Origin: Oenanthe sinensis
Taxonomy: Eukaryota > Streptophyta > Magnoliopsida > Apiales > Apiaceae
Reading direction: 5' to 3'
Length of the DNA: 64,000 nucleotides
NCBI GenBank assembly: GCA_028671895.1
Contig: CM053794.1
Coordinates: forward strand, 19,268,501-19,332,500
The position numbers were made by a program, and so were the translations under genes. Shown here one piece after another: positions 1 through 12,249 of this stretch. How positions within the stretch are numbered: the stretch's first letter is position 1; each line of letters opens with the position of its first letter. The notes beneath the pieces are model-generated. The model had not been told where the DNA came from, searched no databases, and saw only the letters and a program-made list of their open reading frames with translations.

Positions 1-215
1 TGGATGATAAGACCATGTACGGAAGCCAATGCAATAAGCATTCGAATTGTTGTCATTCTTGCAACATGAAAGTATGTATCAAAATAGTCAATGCCTTTCA
101 TTTGCCTAAAACTCTTAGCTACCAGCCTAGCCTTATACTTATCTATTGCATCGTCTAAGTTCATTGTTCTTTTGAAGATCCACTTACATCCTATAGTACG
201 TTTGTAGGACATATA
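1..215 (-). pseudogene. Ty1/copia reverse transcriptase fragment
   Basis: On the minus strand this stretch reads as an open frame typical of the copia reverse transcriptase N-terminus: a GCKWIFKR block, then DKYKARLVAK, then GIDYFDTY, then an IRMLIALASVHG stretch that continues off the window. The frame is lost above about position 215, where unrelated DNA begins, so gag, protease and integrase are absent on this side. Two substitutions from the usual family sequence are visible (AKSF for AKGF and FHVAR for SPVAR), in keeping with a decaying copy. Its sequence differs from the reverse transcriptases of elements A and B, so it is a separate lineage. Confidence 0.8.
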
Positions 216-384
216 AAGTATGACTGCTAGGGTTTTCAGATATCTCTAAAACTTGTCTCTCATCTCACTTTTATCTCTATCATTTTTTCTGTATATATAA
301 ATACAATAAAACGTAACAGTAGATAAAACATTAATTAAAATAATTATTCTGACTTTAATAGAATATATTTTAGAATTAATAATT
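216..384. other. AT-rich spacer, nothing recognised
   Basis: Between the copia fragment and the palindromic repeats. I see no coding frame, LTR end or RNA gene. Confidence 0.5.
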
Positions 385-690
385 CATAACAGCCATCAGA
401 GTTTAACTAAATTCTGATTACACCCATCTGATTTTACATCAGAGTTTATCTGTAAACTTTGACCATCAGAATTCCCATCAGAGTTTATAAACTCTGACCA
501 TCAGTTCCATCAGAGTTTATCTGTAAACTCTGACCATCAAAGTTTGTTAAACTCTGATGAGCTACTCCATCAGAGTTTAATAAACTCTGGCCTAGCTCTT
601 TATAAACTCAGATAAGCTGGTCCATCAGAGTCTAATAAACTCTGATAAGCTAGTCCATCAGAGTCTAATAAACTATAACAGTTACATACT
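385..690. repeat. Imperfect palindromic repeats built on ATCAGAGTTT / AAACTCTGAT
   Basis: About eight irregular units of roughly 40-55 bp are seen. Most pair an ATCAGAGTTT half with an AAACTCTGA half separated by 2-6 bases (for example around 568-592 and 622-650), so each unit can fold into a hairpin. The same decamer is scattered through copia element A. No frame is open across it. It may be the remains of an LTR or leader of an element related to A. Confidence 0.7.
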
Positions 691-754
691 GACTCAATAT
701 TCATATTAAAATAATATTTAAAATTATAATTAAATTAATTAATCATGTAATAAA

Positions 755-905
755 ACTCCTCGCCCAGGTCGTCTCGCGTACGCGAGATGCCGAGATATTC
801 GCCCAAATCGTCCTCCGATCCGATCCGACCTGACCAGACCCGAGGTGTGGCGTAGCGTGGCGAGGCGGCGACGCGCGTGTATATGCGCGAGGGCACACAA
901 TTGCA
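755..905. other. GC-rich, CpG-rich patch in AT-rich surroundings
   Basis: The composition shifts sharply to GC and CpG with overlapping palindromes such as CTCGCGTACGCGAG (around 773-786). A 68-codon frame on the minus strand covers it but has arginine-rich low-complexity content and no family I recognise. CpG-rich blocks of this kind occur inside LTRs or leaders of some plant copia elements, which is the likeliest origin, but I see no paired LTR. No gene is recognised from 906 to about 1300 either. Confidence 0.5.
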
Positions 906-1299
906 CCATGCACACTCACATGCCTAAGTAGTTTATACCATCCTTGCACATATATACATATAAAGCACCCATGCCCATATTACATTCTATATGTGAGACA
1001 AACTCATTTAACCCATTTCGAGCAAGAAAATTCTACTCAATTTATCTATGGATTACACTAAGAAAATATCTTAGATCCAAACATGAAAGTTTAAGTTCTC
1101 ATAGTAAGGAACAACTTCCATTAGTTAGTTTCCAGAATTTACATCAAGAACATATATAAAATATGTCTTAAATTTTCATTTTCTAACAAAACATGCTTCG
1201 AAAATAAAGAATATCATTTAGTATCATACCAAAGGAAGAAACACATTACTCTTTACTCTTTATAGCCTTACAAACACATAGATAATCTGTATTAACCTA

Positions 1300-2090
1300 A
1301 ATATTTTGATATCCCAAACGTAAGTATAAGGACAAGCCATGGGATACAACGATAGCTTCAATAACATGAACATCCATTGTTGAGTAAGTAGGGATCGCAG
1401 TGGAAACCAACACAACCCCTTGTGTAGACGAGATTATTGCGCCCATGCCCACTTTAAGTTATTTTTCATCAATCCCAGCATCAGTATGCAAAATCGCAAC
1501 ATCTGACCTACTCTCTGAATGTGAATCTCGATCACTGAATATATATTATCATTTTGAAATTTATCATCCAATCCCTTGGGGGGTCGTTTGATTCATTAGG
1601 TGGTATGAATTTGGTATCAGGAATCAGTTTAGGGTTTTCTAATATTTTTCAGCCTCACACATCCCCATAGAGCATGAAAGGTCGTCTCTGAATCATTATG
1701 GTATACAGGACATGTTTCTATCATTAGGGACCCCATGACGAATTAAATTGCAAGCTATAGATAGAAAATTAAGTGATGCCTTCCAAATAAATACCTTAAT
1801 TTTCGGGGGGAGACATAGTGACCATAAAAATTTCCACCACTTAGAAGGTCTTGTAGATGAAGAATCTTGGCCCAAACCTGTACATCTAATAACATGCTAG
1901 TAATCACTTTTCACCATGTAAAGACCTGACTCATTATGTGCCCAACTTAAAACATCTTTAGTAGCTTTCATGTAGATAAGAATAAACATAATATCTCTCG
2001 CGTCTTCTTCAAAAAATAACTTTGATACCTTCTTAAAATCCCATGCTCCCGATTATGTTTTTAGTGAGCTAACTAAAACCATATCCGTCC
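1300..2090 (-). pseudogene. LINE (L1-type) 3' part: zinc-binding and RNase H regions, decayed
   Basis: Read on the minus strand from 2090 down, there is a WDFKKVSKLFFEEDARDI block, then KWWKFLWSL, PPKIKVFIWKASLNFL and NLIRHGVP (about 1725-2045), which is the RVT zinc-binding region found at the end of plant LINE ORF2. Further down (about 1300-1450) a GMGAIISSTQGVVLVSTAIP stretch followed by EAIVVSHGLSLYLRLGYQ matches the plant-type RNase H that many L1 elements carry. Stops and frame changes separate the blocks. The missing upstream part continues at 14642, on the far side of the nested insertions. Confidence 0.75.
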
Positions 2091-2351
2091 TGATATTTAG
2101 GGTTGTTTAAAAAATTTGAAATATCCGATCAAAATATCTGTATTCTTATTCGAAATAAATCGGATATTATCTGTATCCGGAAAAAACCGAATATTATCCC
2201 TATCTGAATCCGATAATTTCAGATACGAATATGGGTATACTCGTATCTGATAATATCTGAATCCGAATTTAAATATAATATATATATATATATATTATTA
2301 GGTTCTTATTTATAAATATATGTATTTATTAATTTATAAAATTACTAAGAT

Positions 2352-2583
2352 ATATATATAAGAGAATAAGAAGTCTAATATTCATTTTAGGTAATATTTC
2401 CTAACATAGTGAATAAAATAGTTGTGTTTGATAATTATGGTATTTTGATATACACAATCTTTGTAGATATTATTTTGATTGTGGATATAAAAATACCATA
2501 ATTACTAAAACATAATTGTTTTATTCACCATCTCAGCTAAGTTACCTAAGATCAATCTTAGGTTCCTTATTCTCTATATATAA
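2352..2583. mobile_element. Fold-back MITE inside the hAT-like element
   Basis: The two halves are inverted copies. The left arm (AGAGAATAAGAA ... TTAGGTAA ... GTGAATAAAA ... TAATTATGGTATTTT) is repeated in reverse complement on the right, with the centre near 2465. Arms are roughly 100 bp with perhaps 80% identity by eye. Ends are AT repeats, so the exact borders and target duplication cannot be fixed. Confidence 0.6.
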
Positions 2584-2707
2584 TTATTATACATATATAT
2601 ATCACATTAATTCAGAATTTAAAAAAAAATTATAGTTAAAAATGATAATTTATTTTTTCAAAAATTTAAAACAGGATTCAGATTCAAATATTTTCCGAAT
2701 CCGGATA

Positions 2708-3242
2708 TGTTGCCCAGATAATCAATTATTATAGAAGGGGGATTGAATATAATAGTACCAAATAATCGATTAAGAATATAAGTATATATAAAAGGTGAAC
2801 TGTCTTGTATTAACTTGAATGAACTGAATACAAAACTCTCTCAAGAAAAATAAAGTTCTTAAGAGCTGTTGGGTTATGAGAATGATTAATTATGTGTGTT
2901 ACAATGATAACCTAATTATGTGTTTATATAGACATAGTTACAAATCTAATTACAAAATAGATAATGATAAGAATAGTTTCCATGAGGTAATATAATTGTA
3001 TTTGAATTCCTTCTTCACTATCCAAATCAAATTCTGATTTGTCTGTTTCCTTTTTTGACAAACTCTAATCATAAACTCTGTCAGTTGATAATCTCTGATA
3101 GAGTATTCTCTGTTAGAGTAAACTCTGATTGAGTATTCTCTGATAGAATAAACTCTGTCGACAACTTCTTAAACTCTGATGATGTCAGCTTAAACTCTGT
3201 TCTTGATATTCTCTGACAACATCAGTGTTTGCTTTTCTAACA
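2708..3242 (-). repeat. 3' LTR of copia A
   Basis: 535 bp, collinear with 13985-14517. It starts TGTTAGAAAAGC on the minus strand, directly after the polypurine tract, and ends GGGCAACA. It is rich in AACTCTGA / ACTCTGAT motifs in its first 200 bp (minus sense). Confidence 0.93.
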
Positions 3243-3255
3243 ATCTCCCCCAATT
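3243..3255 (-). other. Polypurine tract of copia A
   Basis: The minus strand reads AATTGGGGGAGAT immediately before the LTR start TGTTAG. This is the expected plus-strand primer site and sets the orientation. Confidence 0.85.
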
Positions 3256-3489
3256 TATGCTTTATTAAGTAAAACATAAATTCTACTTATGATGTCAGAA
3301 ACCTAGAGACAAATGTTTCAGAGTTTGAGTTTTCCCTTTTTACTTATATTCTTCTGTAGGAGAAAGCTTTAGTTAGAAATTTGTCCATTAACTTCTTCTC
3401 AGCATTCTTCAATAACTCAATCAGCTTTTCTTTTAATTCTCTCATCTGAACAGAAGAATCATCAATCTGGAATATTGCAGCTCTCAAGT

Positions 3490-6400
3490 TTTATATTGAT
3501 GATCTTTTCATTTTGTCATCTAAAGGAATACAACAAACTTTCATTCCATCAGGGTTTAGTATAAATATAGGAATTTCTAACACCATTTTAACATTTGCAC
3601 CCCCTTTTGCCATTTCTTTCTCAGAACCATCTTCAAGTAAGTATCCTAGTCTATACTCCTTAGATTTTATCATTAGCAGCCTCTCATTCTTTTTCTTCTC
3701 ATTAACTAATCCTTCAAGAATCTTCACCCATCTAGATGTAGCTTTATTCTCATCATTTAGGAAATACAAAACATATTCAAGTTCTTTAGATGACTTGTGA
3801 ATTAAACCTTCTTCAGAAATCTTTATAACTCACATTCTCCAAGAAATACAGAAGCTTCTCTTTAGCTTGAGAACCATAAAAAATGTCCTTTACTATATGA
3901 ACATATATCAAATTGTCCAAATGTTCTTGATTCAAATCTTTCTCAGGCTTATCTTTTAAAGAAAAAGGATCTCTGAAGGTATTTGCCTCAACCCTGTAGA
4001 CTTTGGCTTAAGAATCAACAATACCACCCTTGTTTTTACCAAGTCTGGCATTAAGAGTTAAAGTTTCAGATTTAGTCCACAGAAGATCAACATTTTTCTT
4101 TCTGATCAGAGTTTGTTGTTCATCTTCCTCATCTTCAAAACTTGTTCCACCTGGGAGAAATGTTGTACCAGACATAGTAAGAGGACTTTTTGACTTAGCT
4201 GGAGCTTTCTTTTGGATTGTAGGAGTAGGCTTTGATTGAACAGTTGGCTTTTCTTGAGTTTCAATAGACTTTTGAACTTCAACATGCTTGTATACAATTT
4301 TCTTTGTTTGAACAGATGCCTTTCTTTGAGCTGGAGTCTTCTTTACATATTTTCTTTTCTTTGACTGGACTTTAGCATTGTCAGTACTAGTTTTCTTCAC
4401 TTCTTCTTCTATAGCAACTGGATCCATTCCTGAATTTTCTTTTTCAAACAATTTCCTTGCCAGTTTTACATCCTTCATGTTTTGTTCTTCAATTTTCTCA
4501 AGCTTTTCTTCTTCTTCAAGCCTCTTTGCTAATTTCATATCAACATCCATCAGAGTTTGTTTGTTGTCAGAGTTTATGCTAGAGTTTGATGGAATCAGAG
4601 TTTGAGTAGTAATCAGAGATTGTCCAATCAGAGTTTGTCCACCCTTATAACTCCTTTGTTTCTTGTCACCATCATTACCATCACCATCATCTTTCCCTGG
4701 TTTATCTGATTTTAGCACATCAGCCTCCTTGCATTTGTCTTTGGAATTTTGTACTTTCTCCCCCTTTCTGACATCATCCCCATTTTTTATAGTTAAGATG
4801 TCCACAATTGTATGCAACATTGTTTGCATGGAGGAAATAGTAGTAGCAATCTTATCAACTTCGGCTTCCAAAATATCCTGCTTAGTAGAAACTGTTTTAA
4901 GCTTCAATTCCAATGCATGTTGTGAAGTAGAGACAAAAGTTTGCACATAAGCACTGGTCTTGCTAACAGAGCCTTTTAAATCACAAACTTCACTATGAAG
5001 ACCCTTAGTTAAGATAGTAGTGGCCTTAAGAACAGTCTTCATCTTATCAAAATTTATTTCAGAATCAACCTTTTGAAGTAGTTCATTAACATGTGGCCAT
5101 GAAATATCTTCATTAAAAAATTTCCATGACATATCCCAGATGGATTGTGTGTGAGAGTTAAGAAGAAATTCATGAGATGGTTCACCCTTGGATCTAAAAT
5201 CCCTCTTTACTCCTTCTTCATTCAAAGTAGCTTCAACTTCACCCTTGAGGGTTTCAACAATCAAATAGTCAGGATATGCCATCCTTAATCTCTCATTTGC
5301 ATCAAAGGCATCAACATGCCATTTCTTGGAGTTGTACCTTTAAGTGAATGGAATTGATAGATCCGTGTCTTCTTCATCCTAAAAAATGGCGCATCTGAGA
5401 ATGTATCCTCACCATCAAAGATTGGCATATCAGAGTTTGCAGTGACAGATAAACTCTGAGTACCTGCAAAAGAAATAAAACATCCTAAATCACTCTATTC
5501 TTTTAAAGTAATCTCATTACTTCTCATATCACACATATCATAACTTTTAATAGTCAGAGTTTGCTCACTAGAAGTAAATAACTTCTTTCTCAATTCTAAC
5601 TCTCCTTTTGCCAGATCTAGTGTCTGCCTCTTAATGTTAGTTCTGTTTTTCACACATTTTACCTCAGGCTCACTAGAAAGGCTCAAATCACATTGTCCTA
5701 CAGAAATAAGAGGTGGTTGAAAAAGGAGATTTGTGGTCACATGAATAGAGGTACCCTTTACAGGACTATCCATGATCATCCCAGCAGTAAAAGTTTGAAA
5801 GATAAATTCTGAGCTTATACTATTAGAGAATAGAAATTCTAAAGAAAAGTCAGAGTTTATACCTTGAGTAGTTGTGGAAGTTGATGAATTTTCCATAGGC
5901 TGTGCAGAAAGAGGTTGCACCAAAATAGCATTAGAAAGTGACAATGGAACTTTATCAGTGTTTGACTTCCCAGCATCAGCAACAACAAGATCTTCTGTTA
6001 GTATTTGAGTGCCTTCATCCAAACTTGGATCGGATGGTTCTTGTGTGGTAGGGGCCTTTACAACTGCTTCAACCCTTTGAGTTGGAGGTTCTTGTGGGTT
6101 GTACCCCTGATCCTTGCTGGCTTCATCTGCTTCAAGTGTGGTTGCTGTTGCACTTTGAGCAACAGGTTCTTGTGGGCCTGGCCATATAGAGATTGCTACC
6201 TCACTTTGAGTGGCAGGTTCTTGTGTATCTTGGCCAAAAGAGACTGTCTTCTTCTTTGCCTCCATTTCCTTTCTAACTTCCTCTGCTAGCTCCCTTACTC
6301 TTTCATAAGATATCTCATTTGTGATTTGTTTTAGTTAGTTGTCAGGAGAATCAGATACAATTACTAGAGCAGCTTCACTTGTAGTATTTGCTAATGAATC

Positions 6401-7765
6401 ATTTTTTTCTTTCTTGGCAATATCACCATCTTTCTCAAACTGGACCACAACAACAGACTTTATTACTTCATCAGAGTTTAATACAACATCAGAGTTTATG
6501 ACTGGTACTTGATCAGAGTTTATCTGATCAGAGTTTCATACATCAGTGTTTATTTATTCAGAGTTTGATGCCTTAATCAATCTTCTCCTCTTCTTTTTGG
6601 GTTCAGGCATGGGATTGACAGTAAATGGCTTCATGAATAGAGTTGGAGGAATCTCAGAAGCTTTCTTCACTGTCTTCTTCAATGGAAATACCAGACCTTC
6701 ACCACTGTCATCAGAATCTGTGTGTTCATCAATCAATCTTCTTTTCTTTGGAGAAGACTCAGATACTGATTTTTCTTTTCTTTTCTTGCTTGGCCCTTGT
6801 TGAGAAGTTTGTGTTATAACTGTAGTCTTTTGGAAGACAACAGAGGTTGGCATCAGTGTTTGGGGATCAGTGTTTAGTTGGTGGCTTGGGTTAGAATCAG
6901 AGGGTGCTAAACTCTAATTCATAGCCATATAGAGAAAATCCCTCCCATACACAGTAGGCATTCTCTGATTTAAGAGAATCCTGACCCATGTGGGATAAAA
7001 AAGATTAGGCAATTTAGCTTGAGCTTCTTTCTTGGCATCTTTTCTAGTTAAATCAACAAAAATTCTCTTGTTCATATAGAAACTAGCTAAACTCTGATCA
7101 TTCTCAAAACTAACATTAGACAAGAGATAGCTAAAAATTAACTGTAAAAATCTAGCAAAATATACAATATGAGCATCATCACTAATCTTGCTAGCTAACT
7201 GCCTAATTATCAAACAAGAAAAATTAAAGTTCAAGTTATGGGTCAGAGAATACCCAATTTGTTGTGAGAGTTGAGGAATTGCATCAAAGTTTGTGCATTT
7301 GGCTGTGAATGCTCTGGTGATACAGTAAAAGAAGAAGCTCCACTCTCTTCTTAGATTCAGCCTAATGAGGCTTCCCAGCTTTGATAGACTTCCACCATAT
7401 CCTTTTGCTTTAAAGAACTTTTTGATTTGTTCATCCCCAACAATATTATCATATTCAACCACTTCAGGAAGATGAAGGGCTTGACAAAAAACTTCTGGTG
7501 TTATTGAATGGATGCCATTGCATTTGAATGTGATGATAGGCTCCTCTTCATCACTAGCGTTGTTAAACCTTGCAGTCGACCAAATTTTGGTCAGAGTTTG
7601 TGCAGAGATATCCTTGGGTTTCTGAAGAGCATAACCAATATAGATTTACTGTAGAAAGTCCGGAACCACATGAAAATCTTGAGAAGCATCAGTTTTAGTC
7701 AAGAGTGATATATAATTTGTAGCAATAAATGTGTAATTTTGGAAAGAGAGTCCCTTGGAAGCCAT
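3490..7765 (-). pseudogene. Post-pol ORF (Sirevirus env-like position) of copia A, broken
   Basis: A long reading path downstream of pol starts near 7765 (MASKGLSFQNY on the minus strand), is broken by a stop near 7650 and by later frame changes, and continues through frames at 7462-6914, 6853-6554, 6265-5495, 5282-4008 and 3769-3491. The first part (EWSFFFYCITRAF, QIGYSL, ARFLQLIFSYLL) resembles an uncharacterised protein found with plant copia elements. Then follows a basic, low-complexity part with many Asn-Ser-Asp units and KKRRLID blocks, then a predicted coiled coil (about 4750-5100) and a KKRKYVKKTPAQRK basic segment. No transmembrane segment or signal peptide stands out, so env is a name of position only. 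A second copy of part of it lies at 61203-62036. Confidence 0.7.
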
Positions 7766-8199
7766 TGATATACATAGATTTGTAGATATAAGAAGTTAGG
7801 GTTTTAGAAAATGATAGAGAAAACAAGATGCAGATAGATAATTCAAAGTAAAAATATGAAATAAACTATTCCCTCTCATTTGCATATACAACATGGCAAT
7901 TTTTAAGTGACAAAGTAATGAGTAGTGCAATTCTCAAAATACAGTATATGTGTGTGTATCTATGTATAGATATGAATATTTTTTCATGAAAGACACGCGC
8001 TTAATGATTACTCCAATCAGAGATTAACAAATATGATGCCACAAAATTAAATATGATGTCATAAATAATATCTCAGAGTTTAGCATATAGACTTAGATCA
8101 GAGTTTATAGTAATCAGAGTTTGCATTCACTGTCAGAGTTTACCACATACTCTGATAGAGTTTATCATAAACACTGATATTCTGATACTTGCTATCTGG

Positions 8200-11100
8200 A
8201 GTTGAGCCACTTGTCACCATTCCTAATTCAGAAACCAATCTTGTAAAAGTTACTTCACACAGAGGCTTGGTGAATATGTCTGCTAACTATTGATCCGTGG
8301 GAACAAAATGCAATTAAATTTTTCCTTCCATGACATGTTCCCTTATGAAGTGATATCTAATACTGATATGCTTTGTCAGAGAATGTTGGGCTGGATTTCC
8401 TATCATTGCAATAGCACTTTATTTATCATAATAAATAGGATTTTTTTAAATGTTCAAACCATAGTCTAACAGTTGATTTCTCATCCATAAAATCTATGCA
8501 CAGCAGCTTCCTGCAGCTATATATTCAGCCTCTGCTATTGATGTTGAGATAGATTTCTGTTTCTTACTAAACCATGAGACAATTCTTCCACCTATAAATT
8601 GATAACTTTCACTAGTGCTTTTCCTATTAATTTTGCATCCTGCAAAATCAGCATCTGAATAGCCTATTAGTTTAAAGTCAGACTCTCTAGAATATCATAA
8701 GCCAAGATTGATGGTGCCCTTGAGATATCTAAAAATTATCTTAACAGTGATCAAATGAGGTTCCCTCGGATTTGCCCAAAATCTAGCACATAGACATGTG
8801 TCAAACATGATATCTGGTCTACTAGCAGTCAAATAGAGAAGTGATCCAATCATGCGTCTGTATGATGTAATATATACAAGCTCACCAGTGTCTTGATCAA
8901 GCTTGATTGCAGTAGCCATTAGAGTTGTAGCAGATGAAGAGTCTTACATTTGAAACTTTGTAAATAGATTTTTTGTGTATTTGGACTGATTTATGAAAAT
9001 ACATTCATCAGTCTGTTTCACTTGCAACACTAGAAAATAACTCATTTCTCCTATCATGCTCATTTGATACATGGACTACATTAGCTTTGAAAATCTTTCA
9101 TAGAGTTTCTCATTAGTGGAACTAAATATAATATCATCAACATATATTTGAACCAGTAATAAATTTTTACCTTGAGTTCTATAAAATAAGGTTTTATCAA
9201 TTGTACCTCTTGTAAAACCACTTTCAAGTAGAAATTGAGCCAGAGTTTCATACCAGGCTCTTGGTGCTTTCTTGATTCCATATAAAGCTTTATCTAATCT
9301 GTAGACATGATTTGGATAGTTTAGATTGACAAAGACAGGTGGTTATTCAACATATACCTCTTCTTCAAGTTCTCCATTTAAAAATGCACTTTTAACATCC
9401 ATCTGGTAGACCTTGAATTTCTTGTGTGCAACATAAGCAAGAAATATTCTTATTGCTTCAATTCTAGCTACAAATGTAAATGTTTCATTATAATCAATAC
9501 CTTCTTATTGGGAGTAGCCTTTGACAAAAAGTTTTTCTTTATTCCTTGTTATAATTCCATCAGAGTCTGTCTTGTTTCTAAACACCCACTTTGTGCCAAT
9601 AATTGATCTATTATTGGCCTTGGAACAATGGTCCAAACCTCATTTCTTTCAAACTCATTTAATTCTTCCTGCATTACAGTAACCCAATCTGCATCCTTCA
9701 AAGCATCTTCAACCATCTTTGGTTCTATTTGAGAAAGAAAACTATGAAATATACATTCATTTTGAGTAGCTTTCCTTGTCTGCACTCCACTTTCTTGATC
9801 ACCAATAATAAAAATCAGGTGTGTGATCTTTGGTCCATTTTCTTGGATGTGAAAAATTTGTTGAACTTGATGCTCCCCCATTATTTGTGCCTTCATAGTA
9901 TGATTCCTCAGTAAATGTTGATCCTCCCCCTGAAGTTGTGTTTCCATCAGTGTTTGATGACTCAGAGTTTAACTGCTCAGAGTTTGAATGATCATAGTTA
10001 GAGTGATCAGTGTTTGTGGTTTTAGAGTTTGATTGATCAGAGTTTAAAGTTTCAGAGTTTGTATTTGTCAGAGTTTGGTCAGACTCTGAAATTTCAATAA
10101 TTGAGATTGGTTCTCCAATTTTAGTAAATGATTGATGTTGCTCCCCCTCAACATGTGCAAAATCTTTAGTTACTCTTACAATTATGTCTAAATCAGAGTT
10201 TAAAGAATCTGTGTTTAACTCATAAAAATTTACCTCATCAGTGTTTATCTCATCAGAGTTTAGCTTATCAGAGTTTGTGTCCTGCAGTTTATTTTCAAAA
10301 CTCAGAGATTCCTGAGCATCTTCATCATGTAACCCTGTTATTTTTCCTTCATCAAAAGAGACATTAATAGATTCCATGACTACCCTTGTCCTTAGATTAA
10401 ACACTTTGAATGCTCTTGAAGAAGTTTTAGAAGTTGTTGTATAACTAACAAAAATACCTTCATCTGCTTTGAGTTCAAAAGTTTTCAATTGTTCATGATG
10501 TGTTTTGAGAATAAAACACTTGCTTCCAAATATGTGAAAGTATTTCACATCTGGCTTCCTTTCTTTCATTGTTTCATATGGAGTCATTCCATGTTTATTT
10601 ATCAAAGTACAATTCTGAGTAATACATGCAGTATTCACAGCTTCTGCCCAAAAGTAAGTAAGTAGTTTTTCTCCTAACATTGTTCTGGCAGCTTCAATGA
10701 GAGTTCTGTTCTTTCTCTCAACTACACTATTATGTTGAGGTGTACCAGGTGCTGAGAATTATTGAATGATTCTTTTTGTTGAGCAGAATTCTTTCATTGC
10801 AGAGTTCTTAAACTCTGTTCCATTATCACTCATTAGATTCTTTACCTTGTGTGGTGATTCATTTTCAATCATAGCAATATGATCAAAAATTATCTCAGTT
10901 GTTTCATCCTTTTTATGCAAAAAGTACACTCATGCAAAACTTGTGTAATCATCTACAATCATCAGAGTATATTTCTTCTTTCCAATGGACATTATATTGG
11001 TAGGACCAAATAAATCAAGATGCAATAGATGAAAAGGTTTATCAATAGAATTTTTAGTTTTTCTCTTGAAAGATGTCTTCTTTTATTTGGCCTTTTGACA

Positions 11101-11640
11101 TGAATCATAGAGTCCATCAGGATGAGATTGAACTTTTGGAAGACCTCTAACTAGATCATTTTTCACCAATTTATTTATGTTTCCAAAGTTCAAGTGACAC
11201 AACTTTTTGTACCAATTCCAGCTTTCCAAAGATGATGCCTTTCCAAGTAAACAAGTTAAGGGACCATTAGAGTTTATCTCCAAGCTAGCTTCAAATAAAT
11301 TGTTATGTTTGTGACTAATGAGAACCACTTTGCCATCCTTTTTTCTTTTCACTTCACAATGTATTTCATGAAATTCCATAAAATAACATATGTCTGTCAT
11401 TTGACCCACACTTAATAGATTATGCTTGAGTCCTTCAACCAGAGCTACATTTTTAATGATGACATTTCCAATAACAATATTGTCATATACCAGTGTTCAT
11501 TCTATGTTGCCATCTCCATAAGATATTGCTGGGCCAACCTTTTCCTTAAACTCTGAAAGTAGGGATTTGTTTCCAGTCATATATGCAGAACATCCACTAT
11601 CAATCACTAGGATCTTTTTATTGTTTCCCTGCAATCGTTT
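8200..11640 (-). pseudogene. copia A pol: protease, integrase, reverse transcriptase, RNase H, broken
   Basis: The minus strand shows the domains in copia order. Protease: VIDSGCSAYMTGNKSLL near 11600. Integrase: a pre-integrase zinc finger (WYKKLCHLNFGNINKLV, near 11200), then IVDDYTSFA, SDNGTEF and SVVERKNRT (about 10690-10990), giving the catalytic D,D,E; the second cysteine pair of the zinc finger is partly lost. Reverse transcriptase: YQMDVKSAFLNGELEEE near 9400 and YVDDIIF near 9140. RNase H: about 8220-8930, with LADIFTKPL at the end. At least five stops or frameshifts are visible (for example in the integrase core and after KGYSQ), so it cannot encode a working polyprotein. Between integrase and reverse transcriptase (about 9950-10300) is an Asn-Ser-Asp repeat linker. 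Confidence 0.88.
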
Positions 11641-12249
11641 AATACAAATTAGTTAGTAGATTTGGGGACCCAAACAAGTTTGAATCCTTTCTTTTGAAAC
11701 TTGTTAACTTTTACAGCAGAAGTATTTTTATTTGAGTTTATATTAACAGAGTTTGCATTATCAGAGTTTTCATTTTCAGAGTTTATATTGTCAGAGTTTA
11801 TATTTCTTTTATCAGCTTTTATCACATATTTTTGTTTGACAGCATAATTAGAAAAGACAACAGTTTTATTCAAATGAAGCAACAATTCATAATATTTGAA
11901 ATACAAACTATGATATTCTTTACATGTGTAAATTGAATGCCATAAACTACCCCAGTGAAAACATGGATTTTGTGGTCTATATCTAGTTTGTTTTCTAGCC
12001 TATGAACTAGGTCTCTCAGGTTCCTTTTTTTTATTATGTTTGCAGTTAATAGCAAGGTGATTAGGATTACCACATGTGAAACAAGTATTTCTAGGAGTAT
12101 CAGGGATATTCTTATAGTTATTCTCCTTAGTAATTCCTACTTTGCCATTTCTATTTCTCCTCACCTTTTTAGGATTTTTTTGTTTATGACTGCCTTCAAC
12201 TTTTCCCTAAGTTGCTTCTGTGAGAGTAATCCTATATTTACTGTTTTAT

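Noticed and set aside
743..949. 68-codon arginine-rich frame (-)
   Set aside because: It is an effect of the GC-rich patch; no homology recognised.
4030..4950. Plus-strand frames opposite the second ORF of copia A (4030-4239, 4378-4605, 4663-4950)
   Set aside because: Ser/Phe-rich shadows of the Lys/Glu-rich minus-strand ORF.
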